The notes beneath the pieces were generated by a model. That model was given only the letters and a program-made list of their open reading frames with translations, did not search any database and was not told the origin of the DNA. The translations under genes were made by a program, and so were the position numbers. 64,000 nt of DNA from Cycas panzhihuaensis (lineage: Eukaryota > Cycadophyta): contig CM041465.1 in NCBI GenBank assembly GCA_023213395.1, positions 214,403,741 to 214,467,740 of the forward strand, given 5' to 3'. This document shows, in pieces, positions 35,908 to 46,009 of this stretch. How positions within the stretch are numbered: the stretch's first letter is position 1; each line of letters begins with the position of its first letter.

Positions 35908-38150
35908 TGACCCTCCACGCATGCCTCGGCTTGCTCTATTGGTATACCTAACCCATCCGAAGAAGATCTCGTATCTACTTCCCCTAGTCTCACGCGGTTC
36001 GCCCCTATTGGCATCGGGAGCTACGGGTACCTTGCTTCGTTTAGTGACGACGAGTCACACGACGAAGACGAGGATTGCCTTCACCCCGTCTCTTTTCTCC
36101 ACGCCAATAGATCGCATCCGTCTCATTCTAGATCCCCGTCTAGAATTTCTCTCGTCGGTGAGGCTAGCTATTCATGCGTGTCCCACGTCATCGCTCATGT
36201 TGACCCACCCATCATCAGTTCTTCTTCTTCATTACCCCCCGTAGGTAATGGCTTTGAAGAATTGTCTTCCGCTCCTTCCGAGGAGCCTCTTCTTGGCTTT
36301 CCTTCAAAATCTCGCGAGGAAGTTGAGCAACCTGACGACCATCACGATCCCGTTGCTCTTACTCCCTCTAGTGCTTCCTCTACTCGAAGTAAGGTCATCC
36401 ATGGGGTGGATTACTTCGAGGATGACAAAGCCCTGCTTAAGCATCTGGCGGGTTTTGTGCCCAACTTGCCTTCTAGTCACCACAGGCTGGGTCACCAGAA
36501 GATCCTCGCGATCGAATCCACGCTCGCCGATCCAATCCCGTCTCCTGTTCCTCCTCCTCTTGTTGATCTTGCCCCTCTCCACTTCAAGGAGGGCAATGCC
36601 ATGTGCATGGGGGCAACCCAAGACATAGTCTTGGCCCCGGGCAAAGTCATTAAGGTCAGGTTGGAATGTTCCCCTGATGAGATAAGGGAGTACTCCCTTC
36701 CTTTCCAGGAGTTCCGAGACGTGTTTGCGCGGGATTATGCCGACATGAAGGGAATTGACCCCTCCATTATCACTCATAACCTCACCACCATTCCTGGCAC
36801 CCGCCCTATGCACTAGAAGCAGCGTCCCCTTCACCCGAAGCTCTCTGCCACCGTCAAAATGGAGGTTGAGAAGCTCCTGGACGCTGGGCTTATCACTTCC
36901 ATTGACTATCCTAAGTGGGTCTCTAACATTGTCCCCATTGCTAAAAAGAATGGGGCAATCCGTATATGTGTCGATTTCTGTGACATCAATAACGCTTGTC
37001 CCAAGGACAATTTCCCGTTATCCTTCCTTGATCAAATCATTGATCGCACCACCGGGTTTGAAGTGATGTCCTTAATGGACGGCTTCTCCAGCTATAACCA
37101 AATTCAGATTTCTCCCAAAGACCGCCATAAGACGGCCTTCACTACTCCTTGGGGTACCTTCGCCTATAAGGCGATGCCCTTTGGCCTTAAGAATGCAGGT
37201 GCTACTTACCAAAGAGCTATGCATTTCATTTTCCATGACCTCATTGATAACATATTGGAGGTCTTCATGGACGATATGATGGGACTCTCCCGTGTCAGGA
37301 CCCATCACCCATCCGACTTGCGTGCCATCTTCTCACGATGCTGCAAGTATCACGTCAGTCTTAATCCACTCAAGTGTGTGTTTGCCGTTACCTCGGGTAA
37401 ACTCCTTGGTTTCCTTGTATCCAAACAAGGAATTCAGATTGACCCTGACAAGGTCAGGGCAATCCTTGACATGCTGCCACCTAGAACTCAATGACAGATT
37501 AAGTCGTTTCTAGGGAGGCTTGGTTTTCTTAGGCGCTTCTTAGTCAATTTCGTTGTGAGCGCTAAACCCCTCACGAACCTATTGAAGAAGGGAGCTCCTT
37601 TTACCTGGTCTGACAAGACCCAAAAGGCCTTCGAAGGACTTAAGGAAGCCCTAGCTTCTGCTCCTACGTTGGTGCCTCCTCGATTCGATAGGCCCTTCGT
37701 GCTATACACCTCGGTAACTGACGAATCCTTGGGTGCTATGCTAGCTCAGGAGGATGACTCAGGAACTGAGAGAGCTATATATTTCATCAGTCGCACCCTC
37801 GTGGCTGCTGAGCCTAACTATTCCCCCACCGAGAAGGAGTACCTCTCCTTGGTCCATGCGACCAAGAAGTTCAGACACTACTTGCTCGGCAACACCACCA
37901 AGGTGATTGTTCAATCTGATCCCTTGCAATACTTGCTAACTCATTTGGATTTGACGGGTAGGGCTGGTTGTTGGGCCGTCCTACTCCAAGAATTCGACCT
38001 CCATATCGTTAACCAGAAATCAAAGAAGGGAATGATAGTGGCCGAGCAACTCGTGGACACCCCTATCCCTAACTCCTTTGGTGCTCTCGTTGACGATTCT
38101 CTCCCCGATGAGTCTATCTTGATGATTCAGGGAGCCTCTCCCCATCCACT
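35908..38150 (+). pseudogene. Reverse transcriptase and RNase H of element A
   Basis: A protease-RT linker (to about 36800) leads to RT from about 36859: VEKLLDAGLITSI, SNIVPIAKKNGAIRICVDF (about 36919), MSLMDGFSSYNQIQI (about 37066), TPWGTFAYKAMPFGLKNAGA (about 37144) and the active site VFMDDMM (FMDD codons 37264-37275, in place of YVDD). The connection LGRLGFLRRF follows, then the gypsy RNase H from about 37690 (LYTSVTDESLGAMLAQE, TEKEYLSLVHATKKFRHYL, EFDLHIV). The catalytic motifs are largely kept. Stops at 35908, 36814 and 37492. It copies element RNA to DNA. B has lost nearly all of this segment. Confidence 0.92.
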
Positions 38151-39407
38151 CGTCGATGATGAGTGGTACGGTGACATAGTGCGGTATCTTACACAACAGC
38201 AATACTGCCCCGATGCTAGTAGTAAAGTTAGATCTCGTATCCAGACTTCTGCTAGGCAATACCTCCGCGTGGATGAGGTATTGTACAAGAGGTCCTTCGA
38301 TGGGATCCTCCTCCACTGCGTCACTACTGACAAAGTCGACCAGGTACTTCGCGAATGCCACCACGGTATTTGTGGAGGTCACTTTGGGGGCCAGTCTATG
38401 GCTTAGAGGATCCTTCGCATGGGCTATTTCTGCCCGTCTCTCTTTAAGGATGCTCACGCCTTTGCTGTGAAATGTTGGTGATGTCAGGAACACGCCAACA
38501 TTTCCTATGTGCCTTCCAAGGCCCTGCATCCCATTGTTTTGCCATGGCCTTTTGCTTAGTGGGGACTAGACCTCATTGGGGCTATCTCCCCGCCTTTATC
38601 GTTGCAGCACGAGTTTATCTTGACTACCACGGAGTATTTTACCAAATGGGCGGAGGCCATTCCCTTGATCACTACCCTAGGTAAAGCGATTACTACGTTC
38701 ATTTACCAGCATATCATTTACCATTTTGGAATTACGGACGTCCTAATCACTGACAATGGAACTCCTTTCTGTAATAAGGAGATGGATGGGCTTTGTGAGA
38801 AGTTCAAAATTTCTCACAAGACTTCCTCCCCTTACTACCCTTAGGCAAATGGCCAAGTGGAGTCTTTTAATAAGACTCTTGTCAACATTCTCAAGAAAAC
38901 CGTTGCTTAATCCCAAAAGGATTGGCACATTCAGTTGCCCTCCGCCTTGTGGGCTTACTGCACCTATATCTATTACGCCGCCACGGGAATGACCCGTTCT
39001 CCACGGTCTCTGATGAGGTGGTACTCCCACTGGAGGTGGAGATTCCTTCCTTGCGAGTCTCCCTTTGAGGTTTCATCGACGAAGAGTTGATCCGTCAAGC
39101 TCGCCTGTTGGACCTCAAAGCTTTGGATGAGAGATGCTTAACCACTTATCAGGCTAACCTAGCATCCAAAGCCCGCTCAAAAAGGGCCTACGATAAACAT
39201 CTTCATTCCTGCCCTTTATTCCCTGGGGACCACGTCCTCAAGCTCGAGTATCTCCATGACCGTTTGACCAAGTTCAAACCCCGATGGGTTGGTCCTTTCG
39301 TTATTATCGAATCCCTCGATAATGGTACCTACAGGATAGCCACCCTAGAGGGCCTTGAATTTGAGAAAGCTGTTAATGGGAAATTCCTTAAGAAGTTTTA
39401 TGCGTGA
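38151..39407 (+). pseudogene. Integrase of element A
   Basis: HHCC zinc finger at about 38350-38490 (HHGICGGHFGG ... CW-stop-CQ). Catalytic core D,D-35-E: Asp codons 38569 and 38752 (ITDNG) and Glu codon 38860 (GQVES), with exactly 35 residues between the second Asp and the Glu. The C-terminal part reads KFKPRWVGPFVIIESLDNG (about 39270) and ends LKKFYA with no chromodomain, as in Tat elements. Stops at 38404, 38479, 38557, 38842, 38908 and 39066. A 1-bp loss near 38990 shifts the frame. It would insert the cDNA. Confidence 0.9.
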
Positions 39408-40119
39408 TCTTTCGGTGATCTCTTCACCCTGCTCTGAAATAAGCCTAAACTACCATCTTAGGTTGTCCCCATTCTTCCCAACCACGGGTAGAATGGCAAT
39501 TTAAGACGGATCCTTCTTCATCTTTCTAGTTCCTTTCGCGAAACCTGTGCTCCCATATTCTCTCGGGAACCTTTGTTGTCTTGCTTGGCATTCCCCAATC
39601 AGGAAGACGCTTGGGAGCACCGTCGCTCCTCTTTCTTGTCTGTCGTTTCCTTCGCATATTCCACTATGCCCTTCCGTAGGCGTGTATGTTGCTCTATCCT
39701 CTAACCTCATACCTCTCTGTCATCTTCACTTATGACATGTGTGTGTGCTCCTGTTAGACATATAGCCATACATGGAAGGAAACGTGTGCACCATACAATA
39801 AAATATTCATAACATAAAATACCCATAGCATAACATTTACAATAAACAAAATAAACATAGATGTCATCCACACATGATACATCATACACAGCATCTCATA
39901 TCCAAATGGGGTTCCAATCACCCCATATATATATATATATATATACATCCAAAAATCATGCCACATCATACATCTGGGAAGCCAATGTCCTTGCAGGGGG
40001 GGTACAATCATATGGTCCTATATATGACCCCTTGGAGGCCCGTGCTTTCCCCTGTCAAAATCATATGTACATATCCTACTCTACTGCTACCCCGCTCCTA
40101 GGGTACCATCTCCTGGTCT
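39408..40119. other. Spacer after gag-pol of element A
   Basis: No coding recognised. It holds an AT microsatellite of about ten units (39925-39945), matched by a shorter one in B (about 50797-50816) and a CT/AT tract in C (about 1790-1810). The spacer is alignable between A, B and C, so it is an old part of the family. Confidence 0.7.
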
Positions 40120-42052
40120 CTATGATCCCTCTCCTGGGGACCATATGCCTCTGAGGCTCCTCCTGGGCCTCCGCGAGCTGCCCGCCTCACTCTCCTCGTC
40201 TCGCGGTTGTCTCGGGGTCGTCGCCACCGTGTGAGTATACGTCCTACTCCAGCTCGACCTCGACACCATCTGTGCTACCAGCTGATCGTATCGGGCTTGG
40301 ATACGATCCCTCTCTCCCCGAAGTGCTTCCTCTGTCACCTTGAGATGCTCTGTGATTACTGTCAGCTGGGTCCTGCTCTCGGCATCTCCGCCTGCTCCGC
40401 CCTGTGCCTTTAGAGCATGCACCCATCTGTGTAGCTCATCCCTCTCGCGTCTCACATCATCCCTCTCCTGCTGTAGTCATCCTCGGGATGTCACATGCTC
40501 TTAGGACTCTGCAACCTATATATCTCTCGCCCTCACCAACGGGGCGAATGCCTCTGTGTGGGCACCTGCCGCTCTAGGCTACGGTTGCCACTCTGCATAT
40601 ACCTGAGGGAATATCTCCCTCACCACAGCCTCTATCAATCTTCGGATCTCTACTGCACCTGCCAATGTAACATGTCATGTGTCAGTATACATCTCACCAT
40701 ATACCATGATCAAATCAAACTAAACATCTATCTAGATGCCAAACGACTCTGGAAAGGGTTAGGTCTCACCTGTTGTGGCCGCCGGCTCCTCTGGTCATGC
40801 GGCATCCTCCCCTCCTGGCTCTCACTTGACCACGGGTGCCTTGTCCTCCAGCACCTCCTCTACACAGGTCTCCCTCCTCGTGAGGCGGGCCCGGCTCGTC
40901 CCTCCGGATCCCATCACGATCCACAGCCTACGGGCCCTGGTCATGGGTCCTGTGCTCCTGACGGGCCTGCCTCTCCTTTGGCAGCCCTGGATGGACCCTC
41001 TGCACCTCCTGTTGTCCTTGAGGGACCTGCCTCCCCTACAGGTCATGACGGGCCGGCCCCATCATCTCCATCGTCTCCATCATCTCTGTTATCGTCGCCT
41101 GCGGGCACTCCTGCTCCGCCCGCCTCGTCGTCACTATCCCACCTCACCATCCTATAGGGCTCTGTTATGTAGTCTGGTAGGGTGAGGAGGTCTAGTGACA
41201 TAGCCTCCTTGATCGTCGAGATATGGGCCTGTCCTCTGTCCTCTCGGTGAGTCGCCACTGTGGACCATCGGGGCCGCTTTGTGATGGGGTGTGGTCCCCC
41301 GGGTGCCACTCTGCGAAATGATCAAAGAACCGACCTGCGGCGGTGTCTTTGTATGACAACTCGCCTCTGCCGGTCATCCTGATAGTATCTAGCTGGGCAA
41401 TGAGGTTCGCCGCTATCAAGGTCACCCAGTCCATCCTCTTGCCCGGCTGCGGTGACGCATCTAACCACCACTTTGGTACCTCCCTATAGTTCTGCTTCCA
41501 GGAAATCTAGAACAGAATGCACAGTATAACCAATTTTACATCGGCTCACAGTGAAGCAGGCGCCTCCATGTGTGCTACCTCGGTGCTAAGCAGCGTCCCT
41601 AGTCTCACCGGCCTCCCATTGCGGAACTCCCGATATCACGGATATCTCGCAGCGTAACCATCACATCACCTACCTGTGGTAGGTGGAACACATGTCTCCT
41701 CCTATCCCAATGGGATACTATGTCAACCAACAACCTCTGATCTGATGCATATTGAGGTGTCTTGAGGGCCTTGTATAGGCCACACCTCTGTAGGACCTCC
41801 CTGTCCTCCTGTGATGCCATCTCCATGTAGCTCAACATGGCCATACCTACATTCTCGCGGTTATCTACCACGATGATAGCCTGTTCACAACCAAACACAA
41901 ATCAAGTTAGCTTTATGTCAGTTACTATCACTCCTTACTCTCTCAAAACTCTCTTTACCTGAGATTTGGGGCTCTTTTGGCCATCGTGTCTGTTTTTCTC
42001 CTTTTCTGCCTTCGTACCGCGCTAAACTTAGCGGTACCGCTAAGTTTGGCAT
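40120..42052 (-). pseudogene. Antisense multi-exon PMD (plant mobile domain) gene of element A
   Basis: Minus strand, between integrase and downstream RNase H. Exon 1 (42052-41959) starts ATG and reads MPNLAVPLSLARYEGRK. It ends at CAG|GTAAAGAG; the intron runs 41958-41881 (78 bp, GT-AG, acceptor TTGTGAACAG). Exon 2 (from 41880) holds the PMD core: LLVDIVSHWDRRRHVFHLPQ, then VGDVMVTLRDI. Later exon sequence reads MDWVTLIAANLIAQLDTIRM (about 41434) and LDLLTLPDYITEPYRMVRWD, then an acidic Asp/Gly tail. Another intron at 40769-40659 (111 bp, GT-AG) precedes a coiled-coil C-terminus (LTVITEHLKVTEEALRGERD, about 40370). PMD proteins (MAIN/MAIL1) act in the nucleus on silencing and gene expression; a role here is unknown. 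A 2-bp change in exon 1 and breaks later make this copy a likely pseudogene. Confidence 0.75.
42024..42047. repeat. 24-bp perfect palindrome over the antisense start
   Basis: Positions 42024-42035 are the exact reverse complement of 42036-42047 (half-site AAACTTAGCGGT). It overlaps codons 2 to 10 of the antisense frame. In B the matching site (about 52962-52985) is imperfect. See findings for the nearby hairpin of B. Confidence 0.9.
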
Positions 42053-43020
42053 GGGTCCCGCGGTAATGATCACGGCACCGCGATCATTCTGCGATGCTGG
42101 CGATCCCCAAAGGGGATTTACGCCTGAAAAATAAAAAAATCTTACGGTGGACCCGTGGGGCACGGACTAAACTCCTAATGCCCAGGTCCCCGCCTCTTTC
42201 TGGGTCTGATTCAGACTCCGAGAGGTCTTCAGTTGCCCATAAGGGGCGCTAAAATCATACAAAAACTGTAAAAAACCAATAAACTTTGAACTTCGAGATG
42301 GGCTGGGTTTAGTGATATCCACTCACTGGATCCGATCTCGCTATCGCCATGTCATCCTATCGGTCGCGCTGGCTCTTTCCGCTCTTCGATCCGATGGTCC
42401 GATCTCTCTCTACGTGCCTCCAAAGTTGGGCGGCGCTCCGCTGTGTAAGGAAATGGCTCTGGTTTCGTACGACAGATGGTGAAAATGAATCCATTTTCCC
42501 GTTAATTTCCTTAAATAAGCGGGGGCCCCAACGGGCACTTCTGTCGTTTTTGGTCCCGCGACAGCTGTTAGGAACGTCCCATTACCCTAATCGCCTTTGC
42601 CTTCTGGCCCTATCGCCCATTGTGCTCTATTGAGGCCCTTTTTGCCCTCCCTTGCAAGGGCATTTATGGTGTCTCATTATCGCACTCTTGCTAGGGCCCT
42701 TCCGCATCATTTTACGTGCTACTCCTGTGCATGCCCGAGTTTATACTCGTTTGGCTCGTTTTGTTGCCCTGGACTCATTTCCACAGTCCTTTCCCGCTCT
42801 TGGGGTCCCCAAAGGGAATGCTTCCCCGCCTGGGGGCATGTTTCACTTTCTAAAGCGACTTTTGGCGCCTTAGGAGGCTTTTTCTCCTGACCACTCTCTG
42901 TCGGTGATTGGATTACTTGCTCTCGCCCTGGGTAACCTCATTGCTAGGTCCTCCTACCCTTCGCGGCCACTTTCTGCTTGCCTTTTGAGTGTTATCGACT
43001 GCCTGGATTTTGTGTCACCT
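42053..43020. other. Divergent intergenic region between antisense PMD gene and downstream RNase H (element A)
   Basis: About 970 bp between the two divergent starts, alignable to B (52991-53983). It contains inverted repeats near 42060-42090, a T-rich stretch and the degenerate TATA-like TTAAATAAGC (42511), where B has CTTATATAGG. It may act as a two-way promoter. No conserved coding was read, although frames such as 42652-42873 are open in A; the matching B frame (53573-53824) shares only its end (GGMFHFLKR). Confidence 0.5.
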
Positions 43021-43268
43021 ATGTCCATCTACATTTTTACCGACGACAGAAGCCGCGGTAATCCTGGACCTTCCGCCGCTGCATGGATTCTTCGCAGCCC
43101 TTTTGGACACGATCTCCTCCGCTCTGGGATCTTCCTCCCAGAGGCTACAAACAATTTGAATATCTGATGGTTATTGAAGCCCTTACTAATGCCCTCTATT
43201 TCCATCACAGATCCATCATTCTCTTTGCGACTCTCAAGTTGTGGTGTCTCATCTCACCCAGGTTTACC
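43021..43268 (+). pseudogene. Downstream archaeal-type RNase H, N-terminal part (element A)
   Basis: From ATG 43021: MSIYIFTDDRSRGNPGPSAA, the first Asp motif of RNase H. The Glu motif PEATNN is followed by a 4-bp loss relative to C, putting the rest (EYLMVIEALTNALYFHH) in another frame; a further 1-bp loss precedes the second Asp (CDSQ in B). The open frame extends upstream to 42904, but similarity with B starts near IDCLDF. Element B cuts the gene after 43268, and it continues at 57339. Such aRNH domains are known in Tat elements as a second RNase H besides the gypsy one. Confidence 0.82.
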
Positions 43269-43274
43269 GGTCTT

Positions 43275-45845
43275 TGTTTCCGACACGGGAATGAATACGG
43301 AATCACCGACTTAGGTAAGTGTAGGTATGTTTCTCACATTGTCATCGCTTTCATTTGACGAGTGTTTGCTTACATGTCTGCATGTGTGTAGCTTCGTGGG
43401 CTACTTTGTCGTCGTCCACATTTATTTTGGCCTATGACGACTATAGTAGGGATACACTCCCAGCGAGTGTGGCACCCTGGTGGCCATTTCACTTCCCGCA
43501 TCTACCCTCCTCATTTCTGGATCCACTTGGTTTGCACCACCTCCGCCCGTGTGATGACCCATCATCTTTTGGTCGACTTGCCACTCTATTCGAGCCCTAC
43601 TTTTGCTCCGTTGGACCTATTTTCTGGCTTGTTTGCCCCCAGGTAGGTGTCTCAGCCCCCCATTGGCCCTTCTTGTCATCGCCCCTAATACAGGTGGTAG
43701 GCCTATTTTATACGGGTTCATATCACGGAATTTCCAGCGATCTGCATGGGAATAGTCAGTGATCTTCAGAGTTCTTGTATATGGTATCATAATTTAGTTT
43801 TAAAATCCCGGTGGCAATTTCGCATTTATTGCGAAGCGCCCGCGTGCTCATGACAATTCTCTCCTAGCCATGCCCTAATCGCTCGCTTTAGTGTTTGGTT
43901 TGAATACTTAAGCCATTTTTGACTCATTTTTTAGGATTCTTTTGCTCACTTTTGGATTGCTCTTCGAGGAAACAACATTCTGCTCTACTCTTCCCTGCTG
44001 TTCTGCTGCTATCACTAGACCTGCGTCCCTCCTACAACGCCTTGCTCTCCTCTGGTGTGGCTAGGACATTCTCCCAGCTCCTCATGCACCTTGGAGAGGG
44101 CCCTTTGGAGTGGTTACAGTAGATCTTTGCCCAGGCAGTCCACAAGTGCTCCAAGTGTATGTTTCCCTTCCCACCTCATTAGCAGGATCTCAAACCTGAT
44201 GTACCTTAGATCTGGGTTGATTTCTCAGCCCCTCTTCGCTGCTCCTTGGCTGAGGCAAGTCTCTTGCCTCCCGCACTCAGGTATCTCTTGATTTATATTA
44301 TTTTCTTTGTGATATTAATGCTCCATCTTGCATGCTCCTTGCTTGTCCTTGTGAGTTTGGTCCTTTTCCTTTTAGTGAACATTTTGCCCTTTGCCTTTGT
44401 GCCTCTTACTGCGTTTGTTGTTGAAAGCGTGGCGTTGAGGGTTGGCATAGGCTTTGGGAAGGAGCTGGGTGGATTCTGTACCACCTTCCACGCTCCCTAA
44501 GTGGCTCTAAGCCCTCCAAAGCCTCCCTCTCACCCCGTGCTGCCCTTGGCATACAAACAAGGGTTTGTAGGCCCTCTTTTGGCTGCTAAAACTAGCGATG
44601 TCACAAGTTGTAGTGCTGATTTGAGGGCCTTTATTCAGGTTTGGGCAACTTACATAAGTCCCAACCGCTAGTCTTTGCCTAACTTTCTTCTGGTTTGCGG
44701 CTTGCTCCTCATAGCATCCCGGTTCGTTGTAGGTTTTCCTTGGCCCCTCTCTGCCTCTTTGTTGCCGTTTTCCAGCCCTTGCTCTTGGCCTTGCCCTCGC
44801 TGCCTTGTGGCTCTTGGGGGGAGGTTAGGGCATCATTTGCGGGAGGTGGGCCACTCTGAGGCTTACCGATCATTTACCCTTGCTTTGGTTACTCTCTTTT
44901 GTGTACTTTCATCGTTGGATTGATACTAACACGTGTATTTAGATTCATATTTGTATTATTTAGACATATATTGTTGGAATCTTGTATTGCATGTTAGTAT
45001 CCTTCCTCCGGGAAGGGAGAGTTTTCCATTGCTTGCAGGCACTTGGGGAGCGCGGAGGATATCATCCGTTAGCCCTGTTGCCGGTAAGTGCCCTTGTATA
45101 CATTGTACTTTCTTACTTCTTCATTTATTAGCTTTTGCTTCCTTCCTTTCTTTGGCATCGCATTTATTTTTTTCGGGGAAGGTAAGGGAGCCCCTTTTCA
45201 ATTTGCCGCAACATTCTACATCCAATGCACCATGTAGAGTAGCTTGGTGCCCTTCGGGAAGGCCTTCATCACGCACGACCTTGGTCTAGGTGCACATCTT
45301 ACTCTACATCGCTACCGCTCTTTTTTTCCTTTTTTGGTTTCTCCTTTAGTAATTAACACATCGAACAATAAAAAAGGGAAATTCAATCTTGTATTTGGTT
45401 ATGTTTCATTTGTTTTATTACATGCATCTTTGCCATCTATAAGAGAGGTTATAGGAACCCTCCTCCTCTACCTTTCCTCTACTCCCCTTAGCCGCACAAG
45501 TTTCTTGCCTCCCGCGTTGCTTATGTACCCGGTTAGCTTGTTTAGGCACACTCTTGACTTATTTTCCTTAGATCTTCTCCTTCCCCTTCCAGCCACCCAA
45601 GGGTGGGAGGGTCCTGCCCCTAGGTCAACCCAGGTTTATCCTGTGCATCTTCACCCTTTGTTCGAAGTGGTGGAGGATCACTCGATAGTATCCATATTCC
45701 ATTGCAGATCCCGAACTCGCGCTCCAGCGCATGGGGCACTCTGTGTGGTAATTACTTTCCTCATAGGTCTCACCTTCAGTTATTTCACCACCCACTCTCA
45801 CCACACCTATTAGTTATGTAGCTATCCCATGAGCCAGCGCGTCCC
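43275..45845 (+). repeat. 5' LTR of element B (about 2.57 kb)
   Basis: Starts TGTTTCCGACACGGG and ends GCGCGTCCC (final A changed to C). It pairs with 54784-57338 and lacks the segment present at about 32180-32301 of A's LTR. Confidence 0.9.
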
Positions 45846-45847
45846 TT

Positions 45848-45864
45848 TGGCGACCATCTTGGGG
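45848..45864 (+). promoter_or_regulatory. Primer binding site of element B
   Basis: TGGCGACCATCTTGGGG, two bases after the LTR. Differs from A's site at two positions. Same Tat/Ogre-like type. Confidence 0.65.
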
Positions 45865-46009
45865 CTGCCCGTGGGGAGCTAGTTTCCGCTCTCTTCCGTT
45901 GGTTTTGCTACCTTCTTGTGATCCTTTTATACCTATTTCGATCTCTACGTTGGGCAGCCCCCAACGTGTGTGCCTTTCCCTTTTCCCTAACATTGTTGGT
46001 TGATATTGC

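Noticed and set aside
36304-36834. 176-codon minus-strand frame in gag-pol of A
   Set aside because: Shadow of the sense protease-RT linker, with no domain of its own and no counterpart kept open in B.
40495-41157. 220-codon plus-strand Pro-rich frame
   Set aside because: Shadow of the acidic Asp/Gly-rich exon and an intron of the antisense PMD gene; the intron signals and PMD motif are on the minus strand.
41507-41549. Third intron in the antisense gene of A
   Set aside because: GT-AG ends can be drawn, but 43 bp is too short for a plant intron and the region is not well conserved with B; left unresolved.
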